Origin: a virus
Direction: 5' to 3' (one strand)
Length of the DNA: 64,000 bases
IMG/VR virus record: IMGVR_UViG_3300008262_002626
Coordinates: 1 to 64,000 of that record
A model generated the notes under the pieces. That model was given only the letters and a program-made list of their open reading frames with translations, ran no database searches and was not told the origin of the DNA. A program made the translations under genes and the position numbers. This document shows positions 24,825 through 33,898 of the stretch, one piece after another. The first letter of the stretch is position 1, and every line of letters starts with the position of its first letter.

Positions 24825-25151
24825 TTATACTCGAAAAGATTCTCCACAGCCACAGCGATCACGTTCATTTGGATTAATGAATTCAAAACCTTCATTTAGT
24901 CCATTTTTTACCCAATCCATTGTTAGGCCGTTTAAGTAGGGAAGACTTTTAGCATCAACTAATACTACAAAGTTTGGCTGGGCGAAATTTGTAACTCCAA
25001 CTTCTGGGTCGTATTTGTCTACATATTCTATAGTGTATGCTAAACCACTACATCCTGTAGTTTTGACTCCTAACCGAATACCGACACCCTTACCTCGTCG
25101 TTCAAGTAGTTGCTTGATTTTCTGTTGGGCTATGTCGGTTACGGTAATCAT
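24825..25151 (-). CDS. iscA: A-type iron-sulfur carrier (IscA/ErpA)
   Basis: 108 aa. The three cluster-binding cysteines are present: TTGCSGLAY (about Cys34) and the C-terminal CGCGESF. The fold-defining block GIRLGVKTTGCSG matches the family. It carries Fe-S clusters from the scaffold to target enzymes. It overlaps the IscU gene by 50 bases. No cysteine desulfurase is seen, so host IscS/SufS would supply sulfur. Confidence 0.93.
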   Translation of the reverse strand: MITVTDIAQQKIKQLLERRGKGVGIRLGVKTTGCSGLAYTIEYVDKYDPEVGVTNFAQPNFVVLVDAKSLPYLNGLTMDWVKNGLNEGFEFINPNERDRCGCGESFRV

Positions 25152-25509
25152 TGACTGCGGCTTTAATGGCGTCTTCTGCTAGGATACTACAATGTATTTT
25201 AACAGGAGGTAATGCTAATTCTTCTGCGATGGCTGAGTTTTTAATTGTTCCGGCTTCGTCGAGAGTTTTTCCTTTGAGCCACTCTGTGACAAGGCTCGAA
25301 CTCGCGATAGCCGATCCACAGCCATACGTTTTAAATTTTGCATCTGTAATAATACCTGTATCATCATCCACCTTTATTTGTAATTTCATAACATCACCGC
25401 AAGCAGGGGCACCAACCATGCCGGTGCCTACTGTTGGATCATTTTTATCAAAACTGCCTACGTTACGTGGATTTTCGTAATGATCAATTACTTTATCACT
25501 ATACGCCAT
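25102..25509 (-). CDS. iscU: Iron-sulfur scaffold IscU/NifU-N
   Basis: 135 aa. Cluster ligands are Cys37 (GAPACGDVMKLQ), Cys63 (YGCGSAIASSS) and Cys106 (VKIHCSILAEDAI), with the stabilising Asp39 and Lys103 conserved. It assembles [2Fe-2S] clusters and passes them to the downstream IscA. A late-like AATAAATA lies at 25528. Length matches bacterial IscU (128). Confidence 0.95.
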   Translation of the reverse strand: MAYSDKVIDHYENPRNVGSFDKNDPTVGTGMVGAPACGDVMKLQIKVDDDTGIITDAKFKTYGCGSAIASSSLVTEWLKGKTLDEAGTIKNSAIAEELALPPVKIHCSILAEDAIKAAVNDYRNRHSPTENQATT

Positions 25510-25527
25510 ACCAAACTCCTTGTTTGG

Positions 25528-25535
25528 TATTTATT
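25528..25535 (-). promoter_or_regulatory. T4-late-like element AATAAATA before iscU
   Basis: Lies 19 bases before the iscU ATG and overlaps the stop of the H1-like gene. An AAGGAG ribosome site follows. Confidence 0.4.
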
Positions 25536-25734
25536 ACTTGCCGGTTGCTTCTTTACGAGCGTTTTTAACTGCTGTGACGTCGTTACGAACTTCTTTGCAA
25601 AGTTTGGCAAGTTCTTGTAGGTGTTTGCGAACACGGGTACCAGCCGCACCAACTTCTTTATCATAGAACTTTTCGAAATCGCTTTCCATTGCTTCTACGA
25701 TTGCGGTAAATTCTGAATGTCTATTTTGAGCCAT
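25534..25734 (-). CDS. Histone H1/Hc1-like small protein
   Basis: 66 aa, helical. The block AAGTRVRKHLQELAKLCKEV and the Lys-rich end match the small Hc1-like proteins of bacteria and phages. An acidic N-terminal half (EAMESDFEKFYDKE) precedes it. Such proteins may bind DNA or help fold chromatin-like structures, though the balance of charge here is mild. It lies just upstream of iscU. Confidence 0.6.
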   Translation of the reverse strand: MAQNRHSEFTAIVEAMESDFEKFYDKEVGAAGTRVRKHLQELAKLCKEVRNDVTAVKNARKEATGK

Positions 25735-25810
25735 AATATTTCTCCTTGTCTAATAATTATGTCGACTAGGATAGCTTATAATAAAATGTGGTTTTAGTAA
25801 AGTTTTTTGG

Positions 25811-26059
25811 TTAGGCAAATACTTTTGTACTGCCACTTTGGACGTTTCCACCGCCGCTCATAGGATCGCTCTCTCTAGCAATGGCTTTATCATTGACTAT
25901 GACTTTTGAGTTACCGGCTACTACAGTTTTGCCTTTAACATTAGCAGAAGTTACAAATGCTGTTTTGGCATCGTTAGTAATAACATTGACAGAACCAGAA
26001 ACTAATAATGATCCAGCGGCAATATCTTTTCCTACTCGTGCTACACTATTCTTAGCCAT
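25811..26059 (-). CDS. PAAR-type spike-tip protein
   Basis: 82 aa, beginning MAKNSVARVGKDIAAGSLLV and ending GGGNVQSGSTKVFA. Short beta strands with Gly turns and repeated VNVITNDAK/KVIVNDKAI patterns fit the small PAAR cone (T4 gp5.4 type) that sharpens the tail spike. Histidine ligands of classic PAAR are not clearly seen. A three-base gap separates it from the 236-aa gene upstream. Confidence 0.65.
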   Translation of the reverse strand: MAKNSVARVGKDIAAGSLLVSGSVNVITNDAKTAFVTSANVKGKTVVAGNSKVIVNDKAIARESDPMSGGGNVQSGSTKVFA

Positions 26060-26062
26060 AGT

Positions 26063-26773
26063 TTATGGCCCTGGTGGGATTGGAGTTGGATCTACTAGTA
26101 GAGCGCCGCGTGTAGTTGCTTTCTGCTCGGCAACGGTTTCTTTAATAGGAGGATCGGAAATTCCCAACCATCCCTTAAGAGTTCCCCAAGCACTTGTTGC
26201 GGCAGTTCCAATAAAGCTATTTGCAATAATGTTGTTAGCGGTTGTAGTAGTCCAAGCGACAGCACTTGTAATTTGCTCTTCGACCAGTGCTGAAGTTTTA
26301 ACCTGTGCTTTAACTGTCAATGTATCTTGTACTGCTGATTGAATGCTAGTTTGTAAATCAGTAGGTAATACAACTGTCTTAGGTAATTCAGCTCTTTCAA
26401 GTGCCGCGTTTGTTGTTTGTTGCTGAAATTGGTTATTTTTAATTTGATCTGCAACTGCCAGCTGTTGTGTTGTTACACCAGCGGCAACGTTTGCACTAAC
26501 TGATGCTAGTGCAGATTGTAATACCTGTACAGAAGCAGTTAATTTTTTCTGCTGATCGATAATTTCTGATAATAGAACAGTCATGTCATTGAGAGACTGT
26601 GCTTGCATACGAGCCACAGCCGCAGGACTTCCTGGTATTGCAGTCGCGGCTTTTCCAAAATTTAAATCTAAGTACGTAACAAAAGTTTCGTAAATTGCTA
26701 ACTGTTGTACATTTTGTTCTTTGATTGCCGCGGCAATCGCCATTGCGGCTGTATCGCTGACTGCTACTGCCAT
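26063..26773 (-). CDS. Virion-type Ala/Gln-rich helical protein
   Basis: 236 aa beginning MAVAVSDTAAMAIAAAIKEQ. Long amphipathic helices rich in Ala, Gln, Val and Thr occupy most of the protein; a Trp-containing segment (SAWGTLKGWLGISDPP) and a Pro-rich end follow. Its position before the PAAR gene suggests a baseplate or tail role. A late-like CATAAATA lies at 26796. No family function known. Confidence 0.65.
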   Translation of the reverse strand: MAVAVSDTAAMAIAAAIKEQNVQQLAIYETFVTYLDLNFGKAATAIPGSPAAVARMQAQSLNDMTVLLSEIIDQQKKLTASVQVLQSALASVSANVAAGVTTQQLAVADQIKNNQFQQQTTNAALERAELPKTVVLPTDLQTSIQSAVQDTLTVKAQVKTSALVEEQITSAVAWTTTTANNIIANSFIGTAATSAWGTLKGWLGISDPPIKETVAEQKATTRGALLVDPTPIPPGP

Positions 26774-26795
26774 AATATTTCTCCTGTGCTAGAGA

Positions 26796-26803
26796 TATTT
26801 ATG
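26796..26803 (-). promoter_or_regulatory. T4-late-like element CATAAATA
   Basis: Located 23 bases before the 236-aa gene start, within the last codons of the gene upstream. TTCTCCT/AGGAGAAA follows as ribosome site. Confidence 0.45.
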
Positions 26804-27089
26804 CTAGTTTTATACCAGTAGTTGCCTGTATAAATTGATCAGCAAAGCTCTTGTCTGTGGCTTCTACAACTGTAACTGTAGTTTTAAACAGTTTTACATC
26901 CTTTTCTGGATGTACAGTAAACAAGTAGGGCATCAATCCTGGGCCGTTTGCACCCATACCAATAACCATTGGACGACTTAATTTGTAGTAGGAAACTGCA
27001 TCTTCTACTAGTTTAGCTACAATTTCCTCTCCGCTAGTTAGTTTAAGAGTAATTACTTCGCCTTCTGTTACACCTTTGTCTATTAGCAT
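26799..27089 (-). CDS. Small beta-barrel-like (Sm-like) phage protein
   Basis: 96 aa. The N-terminal half EVITLKLTSGEEIVAKLVED resembles the strand-turn-strand start of Sm/Hfq-like barrels seen in many marine phages, followed by LSRPMVIGMGANGPG. An RNA-binding role is possible but not shown. One base separates it from the glutaredoxin gene upstream. Confidence 0.6.
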   Translation of the reverse strand: MLIDKGVTEGEVITLKLTSGEEIVAKLVEDAVSYYKLSRPMVIGMGANGPGLMPYLFTVHPEKDVKLFKTTVTVVEATDKSFADQFIQATTGIKLA

Positions 27090-27090
27090 A

Positions 27091-27318
27091 TTATACCTTT
27101 TGTAAATGTGTGCGTAGTTCTGTAAACCCGCCTATTAATTTATCATCTAAAAAAATCTGCGGTAAAGTTCTGGCTGTTGGAACTGCTTCTAGTAATTGTT
27201 CCTTGGTCCAATCTTTATTGATATTTCTTTCCTCGTACTCAATGTTCTTTGATGCGAGCAAGTTTTTGGCTTGAACACAAAAAGGACACTGATCCTTACT
27301 CCAAACTATTGCTTTCAT
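27091..27318 (-). CDS. grx: Glutaredoxin
   Basis: 75 aa. Redox motif CPFC (about 11-14), cis-Pro in TLPQIFLDD and the GGFTEL glutathione-binding turn are all present. It most likely re-reduces the ribonucleotide reductase encoded just upstream in the same operon. Length typical for phage glutaredoxins. Confidence 0.94.
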   Translation of the reverse strand: MKAIVWSKDQCPFCVQAKNLLASKNIEYEERNINKDWTKEQLLEAVPTARTLPQIFLDDKLIGGFTELRTHLQKV

Positions 27319-27327
27319 AATTCCTCT

Positions 27328-28428
27328 TTAAATTGCTGGTAATTTATCGTAATCAATTACGTCACTCATAACACCAATGACATAATTCGTTGATTCGTTT
27401 TCTTGTAGTGCAGTTTGTTTTTTGCTAGTATCGCTATGTTTATTGAACCACGGAATCGGTGTTGTCTTTGATGCAGAATTCCAGTACTTGATTCCAATGT
27501 CTTTAAGAGCACCAACTGCTGTGTAGTCAACAAAATCTTTTAGAATATTTGCGTTAAGACCGATAACAGGTCCTTTCATAAACAAATAGTCTGCCCATGC
27601 TTTTTCTTCTGCAATGACATCCTTATATATCTGTAAGACTTCTTCTTGACATTCCTGTGCGGCCCTAGCAAAACGTGGATCTTCTTTAACTACTTGATTA
27701 ATTAACCAAGCTGTCCAACCTTTGTGTAGTAGTTCGTCTTGTAGAATTAGGCTGATGATGTTGCCATTACCAATAAAGATCTTGTTCTCAACCATTGCTA
27801 GACTTGTAGCAAATGACACCATAAAGCGGAATGCTTCTAAGGCATAACTCGCATGTAAAGCGAGGTAAATGGCCTTGATATGAATCTCTTCAGGTACCAC
27901 TTCGCCAAGCTCTTTCCTGCTGTTGATGATATGCAGGTCATCATAATAACGTCCAACACTTGATGCCATATCGACAATTTCTTTAGTGTCATGGATTGTA
28001 TTGAATATGTCTTTTGGTACATTGTAAATATTCCGAATAATATGACTGTAACTACGGCTATGAATGTTAGTTTCAAAGAATGTCCAGTTGTAGACCAATG
28101 CTTCTAGTTCTGGAAGACTTACGACCGGAGTAAAGATTTGACTTGGGCCGCGACCTTGCAGACTGTCAAGAGCAGTTTGCCTAAGCAGGTTGCTAGTGAA
28201 GATATGTTTAACTGCATCTGATGCATCCTTAAAATCTTGTGCATCTTTGGTTAGACTAATCTCTTCTGGAACCCAAAAGAAACCCCTAGCTGTCTTTTCA
28301 AAGTCTGCAATCTTGTTATACTTTACTTCTTCAAATCGTTGAATGGTAACTGGGCCCGCTGGATCCAAAAACATTTTACGACTCAAGTAGTCAGTTTTTG
28401 TCTGTAAGTTATATTGTTGTTTGCTCAT
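27328..28428 (-). CDS. nrdB: Ribonucleotide reductase class Ia, beta subunit
   Basis: 366 aa from ATG 28428, whose first base overlaps the stop of the aldolase gene (TAATG); an upstream frame start at 28500 is rejected. Di-iron ligands are seen in EALVYNWTFFETNIHSRSYS and the later LQDELLHKGW block. It supplies the tyrosyl radical to NrdA for dNTP synthesis. Operon order: nrdA, aldolase, nrdB, grx. Confidence 0.95.
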   Translation of the reverse strand: MSKQQYNLQTKTDYLSRKMFLDPAGPVTIQRFEEVKYNKIADFEKTARGFFWVPEEISLTKDAQDFKDASDAVKHIFTSNLLRQTALDSLQGRGPSQIFTPVVSLPELEALVYNWTFFETNIHSRSYSHIIRNIYNVPKDIFNTIHDTKEIVDMASSVGRYYDDLHIINSRKELGEVVPEEIHIKAIYLALHASYALEAFRFMVSFATSLAMVENKIFIGNGNIISLILQDELLHKGWTAWLINQVVKEDPRFARAAQECQEEVLQIYKDVIAEEKAWADYLFMKGPVIGLNANILKDFVDYTAVGALKDIGIKYWNSASKTTPIPWFNKHSDTSKKQTALQENESTNYVIGVMSDVIDYDKLPAI

Positions 28429-29084
28429 TAGTAATTTCCTGATGCAAGAACAATCTTGCAAATATGTTCTAATCGTTCTATATGTTCGTAGGCACGCCAA
28501 GGACTAGTATCGATAGCAACTACACCATGTCCTTTGATGCCTACTATATCAAATTTAATATTGCCATCACGATCTAATTGTAACTTCTCGTGACATTGAT
28601 TTCCTAGTTCTTCGGAAATTGGGGGTACGTCACCTACATTCGGAGCAACTTTAGTGTACCGACTAAGCTCTGGAAAATATTGGCAGAGAGTATTCAATTC
28701 GATTCCGGCATGCATAGCCGCAACAGTATAAGTTGGATGCACATGAATCACTACCCGAACGTCGTCCTTGTGTTGTCCCATTTCTTTTTGTAATCCAAAA
28801 TGTAATGGGATCTCTCCAGATGGTCTTAGTTTGGCGCTGATATCAGTATATTGTATATCTTCCCAACTGTAGTTAAATGCGGCACTACCTACACCACTAT
28901 TAATAGTTCTCCAAATTTTAATTTTCTTGAACTGATCAGGTTGTAGTGTTTGCTTACGGACACCGCTAGGTGTAATATAAAAGTGATCACGGTCGTGGTG
29001 ACGAATACTTACATTACCATCACGACTGGTAATCCAATTACGTTGATAAGCATCTTTAAGAACTTCACAAATAGTTTCTAACAT
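28428..29084 (-). CDS. Class II aldolase/adducin-family protein
   Basis: 218 aa. RDGNVSIR (about 21-28), TPSGVRKQTLQPDQ, RPSGEIPLHFGL, and the zinc histidines in VIHVHPTY and near GIKGHGV follow the fuculose-phosphate aldolase/MtnB fold. It could act on a sugar phosphate or methylthioribulose phosphate, but the substrate is unknown. It is coupled at both ends (TAATG) to nrdA and nrdB, so it is probably made in step with deoxynucleotide synthesis. Confidence 0.88.
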   Translation of the reverse strand: MLETICEVLKDAYQRNWITSRDGNVSIRHHDRDHFYITPSGVRKQTLQPDQFKKIKIWRTINSGVGSAAFNYSWEDIQYTDISAKLRPSGEIPLHFGLQKEMGQHKDDVRVVIHVHPTYTVAAMHAGIELNTLCQYFPELSRYTKVAPNVGDVPPISEELGNQCHEKLQLDRDGNIKFDIVGIKGHGVVAIDTSPWRAYEHIERLEHICKIVLASGNY

Positions 29085-31432
29085 TATAACTTACACGCCT
29101 CACAATCTTCTTCTACCATCTCGACATCGACACTATGCCCATTCATTCCAGCTGTGTGGTATCCGTTAACTTCCGATGCTACTTCGATTGCTTTACTGCC
29201 TGCTTTATTAATTAGGCTGTAGTAGAAAGTCTTAATACCCCATAGCTGTGCTTGCATTAAGTTCTTAGCAATCAGTGTAGTTGGTACTTTGCGCTCTGGG
29301 AAGTGTGCAGGATTATAGAATGTGTTTGTTGAGATACTTTGATCAACATAGACTTGGAGAACAGCCGCTGTTTTTAAATATCCTACACAGTCAGTTTGAT
29401 CCCACATCAATTGATACTTGTTCTTTAGTTTATGATAATCCGGAACAACTTGTGTGAATGATCCTGCCTTAGACTCTTTAGTACTAATAAGGCTCATCGG
29501 CATTTCTATTCCATTTGTACTATTAATAACAACACTACTAGACTCAACTGGAGCAATAGCCATAAGTGTAGCATTTCGTACGCCATGTTCCTTCATCTCC
29601 TTACGTAGTGGTTCCCAGTCAAGCTCTGGTTTAAAGTTTGCTAGTTCGTTTACACCCTTAGCACGGATTTCCCATGGAAATATACCTTGACCATAGCGTG
29701 TCTTATCACTGTCTAAACATTTTCCACGTTCTTTAGCTAGTTCAACCGTTGCTTCTGTTAGATAATAGGCTTGATGCTCCATCCAGCTCTTAACTTCTGC
29801 TAGTGCATCTTTCTCACCATACTTATGACCTCGCTTGGCATGCCAGTAGGCTAGATTAGTTACGCCAATACCCAGTGGTTGAATTTCGTCGTTACTTAAT
29901 TTAGATTGGATGCTAAGAAAGTCTTGGTAATCCAATATATTGCAAAGACTACGCTGAAGTATCCTGCAAGCACGACGCATATCTTCGGGATTACGGAACG
30001 CTCCCCAGTTGATGCTGCCAAGAGTACATAAAGCGATGCGGCCGGAAGGGTCATCGAGGCGCTTAAAACTACGAGTAGGTAAAAGTATTTCACAGCATAA
30101 GTTTGACTGATAGATAGTGTGGTACTCAGGATCAAATGGCCCTTGGTTCATGACATTATCAATGAACACCAGGTAGATGCGACCTGTATCAGTCCTCTCC
30201 TTTAAAATACCACCTTTAAATACATCTTCGGCATTCATCGACTTCTTACGAAGGCCGGCCTGCTTCTCATATTTGACATACAATTTTTCGAATAATTCGG
30301 TGTCTCTGTAAAAGGCTTCGTACAAGTCAGGCACTTCATTAGGATCAAAAAACGTAATGTTTTCTTTATTTTTGAAACGGCGCCAAAAGAATGCTGATAG
30401 CACCACTCCGTAGTCCATGTGACGCACACGAGTTTCTTCAGTTCCTTGATTGTTCTTAAGGACAATGAGGTCGTCAAACTGATGATGCCAAATAGGATAA
30501 AAGACTGTAGCACTAGCGTTACGTATTCCACCTTGACTGCAACTCCTTAAATCTCCAAACCATTTCTTTAGAAATGGGATCATACCAGTATGCATGATCT
30601 CACCACCTCTGATGGGGCTACCTAGTGGACGTAGACGCCCAATCTCCAAACCAATGCCAGCACGTTTGCTGGCATACTTGGCCATCATCTCACCAGAAGC
30701 AAATATGCTATCCAGATCGTCGTCACTGCGGATAAGAACACAACTAGAAAACTGTTTAGTAGGAGTCCCGAGGCCAGCCAACACAGGTGTAGCAAGAGTA
30801 AACAGACCATCTGAAGCACAGTTGTAGTACTCTTTGATGTAACGCATACGGGCCGCATTAGGTTCCTCTTTATGGAATACAGTCGCGGCCGCAACCATAT
30901 AACGAACCTGTGGTGTTTCATAAATTTCCTTTGTCGCACGATTGCGTACCAAATATTTTTCAATCAACTGCTCAATAGCGGCGTACGAGTATGTTTCGTC
31001 TTTTTCGTGATCGATAAACTCGTCCATCTTATTCCAATCATCTTCTGAATACCAGTTTAGCAACTCCGGAGTATATAGACCAATGTCTACATTTCGTTTG
31101 ACAATTTCGTATAGACGAGGAACTTGATAGTCTCCGTACACATCCTTTCGCAACATACTAAGACGTTGTTTGCCTGCTACATATTGATAATTGGTGTGCC
31201 CTACATCTGGATTATGTTCTACATCAATAAGATCAACGATTGCTCTAAGAGTTATTTCGTCGATTTCTCTAGTAGTAATTCCATCATAGAAATGTGGTTG
31301 ACTCTTAATTTCTATCATTGATTGGCTAACGTCGGCAATACCACTGCATACTTTCGCTACCTGAGCTTGCCATTTTTCTACTGCTAGTGGTTCACGCTTT
31401 CCGGATCTTTTAATTACTGTAATGTTATTCAT
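29084..31432 (-). CDS. nrdA: Ribonucleotide reductase class Ia, alpha subunit
   Basis: 782 aa. An N-terminal ATP-cone (KRSGKREPLAVEKWQAQVAK) is present. Active-site cysteines are FSSCVL and NLCCEIL, with the loop ALCTLGSINW and VESSSVVINSTNGIEMP. The C-terminal redox pair is CEACKL. It reduces ribonucleoside diphosphates with NrdB. The gene starts 150-200 bases downstream of a strong promoter with flanking inverted repeats. Length matches E. coli NrdA (761). Confidence 0.97.
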   Translation of the reverse strand: MNNITVIKRSGKREPLAVEKWQAQVAKVCSGIADVSQSMIEIKSQPHFYDGITTREIDEITLRAIVDLIDVEHNPDVGHTNYQYVAGKQRLSMLRKDVYGDYQVPRLYEIVKRNVDIGLYTPELLNWYSEDDWNKMDEFIDHEKDETYSYAAIEQLIEKYLVRNRATKEIYETPQVRYMVAAATVFHKEEPNAARMRYIKEYYNCASDGLFTLATPVLAGLGTPTKQFSSCVLIRSDDDLDSIFASGEMMAKYASKRAGIGLEIGRLRPLGSPIRGGEIMHTGMIPFLKKWFGDLRSCSQGGIRNASATVFYPIWHHQFDDLIVLKNNQGTEETRVRHMDYGVVLSAFFWRRFKNKENITFFDPNEVPDLYEAFYRDTELFEKLYVKYEKQAGLRKKSMNAEDVFKGGILKERTDTGRIYLVFIDNVMNQGPFDPEYHTIYQSNLCCEILLPTRSFKRLDDPSGRIALCTLGSINWGAFRNPEDMRRACRILQRSLCNILDYQDFLSIQSKLSNDEIQPLGIGVTNLAYWHAKRGHKYGEKDALAEVKSWMEHQAYYLTEATVELAKERGKCLDSDKTRYGQGIFPWEIRAKGVNELANFKPELDWEPLRKEMKEHGVRNATLMAIAPVESSSVVINSTNGIEMPMSLISTKESKAGSFTQVVPDYHKLKNKYQLMWDQTDCVGYLKTAAVLQVYVDQSISTNTFYNPAHFPERKVPTTLIAKNLMQAQLWGIKTFYYSLINKAGSKAIEVASEVNGYHTAGMNGHSVDVEMVEEDCEACKL

Positions 31433-31584
31433 GTCTTTTACGCTCTTTGTGTATGGTTCTATATTGTTGTTTATTATGATTAGGAAGTATTTAGTGGCTC
31501 ATACCGAACCAAAGAAATATCGTGGTTCTCAATGGTTTAAGCCTTGATTTTGCTTGATTTTGGAAAAAAAATTTTTCAACACGA

Positions 31585-31636
31585 ACCTTATCAAAGATAT
31601 AAAGTAAATTATATGCGTATTTTTTGATAAGGTCAA
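31585..31636 (-). promoter_or_regulatory. nrdA-operon promoter with operator-like inverted repeat
   Basis: TTGACC (31631-31636), 17 bases, TATAAT (31608-31613) on the minus strand. An eleven-base perfect inverted repeat, ACCTTATCAAA (31623-31633) and TTTGATAAGGT (31585-31595), brackets the -10 region. It does not look like the NrdR box. The 5' leader would be about 170 bases and contains no gene. Confidence 0.75.
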
Positions 31637-31649
31637 GAAAGATTGATTA

Positions 31650-31672
31650 GGATGGAAAATAATATTCCATCC
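31650..31672 (-). terminator. Hairpin after the fibre gene
   Basis: GGATGG/CCATCC with an 11-base AT loop lies eight bases beyond the fibre stop. TAATC follows rather than a strong U-tract, so termination may be partial. Confidence 0.45.
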
Positions 31673-31679
31673 AAACCAA

Positions 31680-33869
31680 TTACATGATTGCAGTATATGA
31701 ATATGTAAATGTGCCACTAGCCAAATCATTTACGACACGTAGGGCAACTGCTCGAGGAGTGTCTGTACCACCAAACACTGATCCATTTTCATTTAATAGA
31801 ACTGCTGAGAATTCTAAGTCTAACGATGATTCTTCAGATACTCCGGTGATAACGTAATCGTCGGAAAGCTGGAGTTTGTTTTGACCGGTGGAATCACTTG
31901 CATCAACATCAACTAGTAATGATATTTTTCCTTTTCTAGTAAAAGTATTACTGTCTGCTTTGAAAACATAATCAATAACATAACTTATTGATCCACTAGC
32001 TGTCCCATTAGCACCTGTTGAGATTGGTAATACAGTAACCAATGATGGACTTGAAATCGGTCCAAGGTTTACTTGCCTTGTTGCATATGATGTATAGGTA
32101 ACATTTCCTGCAACTTCTGGAATATATGGTATCAACGACAGGTCTCCAACTAGTGTTGGATGGGTGCTTGAATTAAATGTTCCAGTCATATTTCCTGTAG
32201 AAACAGTTAATGATCTTTGTGGGCCGCCTAAAGTGTTGCTAATCGAAAACGTATTATCATCAACAATATTTTGAACATAATATGTTGTTCCAGAAGTAAC
32301 ACCACCTAAGTTGCTGTTAAATGTAATAGGTGTTCCTACTACTAATACATCCGTTGACTGGCTCGATTCAATAGTAAATGCTGTTGATGATGAACTTACG
32401 ATTGTTAATGTGTCTTGATCTGCAAAGGCTTCTGTAAAAGTTGTTTCGCCTACCGGTCTTATTTTCAAATTACTAAAATTGTTAAATTCAGTTAGATATC
32501 TTGTTACAAGAGTTATTGTTGAATCTGAAGTATAATCTTGTTTCAACGTTCCTCTAACTAGTGTTGTATTCTGCTCAATAGTATCTCCGCGACTAGCAGT
32601 TATAGGAGCACTCAATGTTAAGTCAACTGTAAATGACAGCACTGACAGTGATTCTTCTCTATCGGATTGATTATTACTACTTACATTACCTATTGAGCCG
32701 AACCACATCTGAGGATACTCTGGAAAGAAAACGCCGGCGCCGTCGTTACCAACATTAACTAATTTAGAATCTTCTACAGTATTTCCTTTGCCTCTACCGA
32801 TGTAAACAGCATGTCTCATTATATCTTCAAACTTACAAGAGCTAATCTGTGTTTCTCTAGGACCATATTGTTGTCCAACTGTAGTACCGTCAGCAGTTTC
32901 GCCTAGAACGAATCCCTGGCGGCAATCTCTTACTACGCATTCAGTAAATTGATTATTTAAAATATCTTGATTAGCATATACAGCAAAGCTAAATCCGAAT
33001 ATATTAATTCTATTAAACACGTTGTCCTGGCAGGTAACAATGCTAGATACAGCATTCATAACTATACCTTTACTGTCAGGATCATATATACCTTGCCAGC
33101 TACCTTCTATTACTAGATCTTCGAACACACTGTCTTTAACTGCATCTAGTTGTAGTACAGTTTGATCATTGTCATTACTCTTAAGAGTCATACCTTTGAT
33201 TATAATGTGTCTTGGCTGTGTATTTGCTGTTGTACTACCTAATGCACTTGGATTGTCAATAACCGAACTATCATTAATAAATTGAATTACAGGACCATTG
33301 CCTGTATGAGAAATAATAGTGCTGTTTGGGCCTGCGCCAATTAAACTGGCATAACTTGGAATATATAGTGTTCTTGTAGTTTTGTAAATGCCCGGAGGTA
33401 ATTCTAAAATCACACGAGCTTTAGCACCATCAGCGTCTTCAACTGATGCTTTTGTTGTTGGGTTGAGAAATAATTGATCTATGGCACGTTGTAATGCATC
33501 AGTGTCATCTGTTGTGCTGTTGGCTTCTGTTCCGAAGTCAGCTGTAGTAACTCTCTCATCTAACCGATCTTGTAGATCTCTTGATACAGGGTCGTTTGTT
33601 GATGGACCTGTTTGTATGGCAGGATCATTAACTTTATAAATGTAACTTAATAAATTTAGTAGGTTACCCTGAGCAGTTAGGTCACGCTCAGTTAGAATCT
33701 TTGTATTACCTACAGCAGGTGCACCTTCAGAAACAGACCCGTTACCAATATAAAGCTCTTGGGTATCTAGAGACCACGCTAGTTCGCCCGAAGCTAACTG
33801 CGGAAGTCCTGTTCCTGATAGTGATTTTCCTCTGCGTATTTGAATACGGCTGATTTGCACAACTGCCAT
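31680..33869 (-). CDS. Tail fibre/tailspike with beta-helix
   Basis: 729 aa. The N-terminus MAVVQISRIQIRRGKSLSGT with LASGELAWSLDTQELYIGNG is the anchoring domain found on many marine T4-like phage fibres. Residues about 110-400 read as a pectate-lyase-type right-handed beta-helix (tandem rungs with N-rich turns such as NVFNRINIFG), then beta-sandwich-like C-terminal domains. It probably contacts host surface sugars. It has a late-like GATAAATA upstream and no enzyme motif I can assign. Confidence 0.82.
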   Translation of the reverse strand: MAVVQISRIQIRRGKSLSGTGLPQLASGELAWSLDTQELYIGNGSVSEGAPAVGNTKILTERDLTAQGNLLNLLSYIYKVNDPAIQTGPSTNDPVSRDLQDRLDERVTTADFGTEANSTTDDTDALQRAIDQLFLNPTTKASVEDADGAKARVILELPPGIYKTTRTLYIPSYASLIGAGPNSTIISHTGNGPVIQFINDSSVIDNPSALGSTTANTQPRHIIIKGMTLKSNDNDQTVLQLDAVKDSVFEDLVIEGSWQGIYDPDSKGIVMNAVSSIVTCQDNVFNRINIFGFSFAVYANQDILNNQFTECVVRDCRQGFVLGETADGTTVGQQYGPRETQISSCKFEDIMRHAVYIGRGKGNTVEDSKLVNVGNDGAGVFFPEYPQMWFGSIGNVSSNNQSDREESLSVLSFTVDLTLSAPITASRGDTIEQNTTLVRGTLKQDYTSDSTITLVTRYLTEFNNFSNLKIRPVGETTFTEAFADQDTLTIVSSSSTAFTIESSQSTDVLVVGTPITFNSNLGGVTSGTTYYVQNIVDDNTFSISNTLGGPQRSLTVSTGNMTGTFNSSTHPTLVGDLSLIPYIPEVAGNVTYTSYATRQVNLGPISSPSLVTVLPISTGANGTASGSISYVIDYVFKADSNTFTRKGKISLLVDVDASDSTGQNKLQLSDDYVITGVSEESSLDLEFSAVLLNENGSVFGGTDTPRAVALRVVNDLASGTFTYSYTAIM

Positions 33870-33890
33870 AATAATATCCTCTATATAGGA

Positions 33891-33898
33891 TATTTATC
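33891..33898 (-). promoter_or_regulatory. T4-late-like element GATAAATA before the fibre gene
   Basis: Located 22 bases before ATG 33869, at the very end of the exonuclease gene. AGAGGATAT follows as a weak ribosome site. Confidence 0.5.

Noticed and set aside
31355-31365. A TTCGCTACC match inside nrdA, like the loop of the two structured RNAs
   Set aside because: It lies in well-conserved nrdA codons without a surrounding stem, so it is a chance match.
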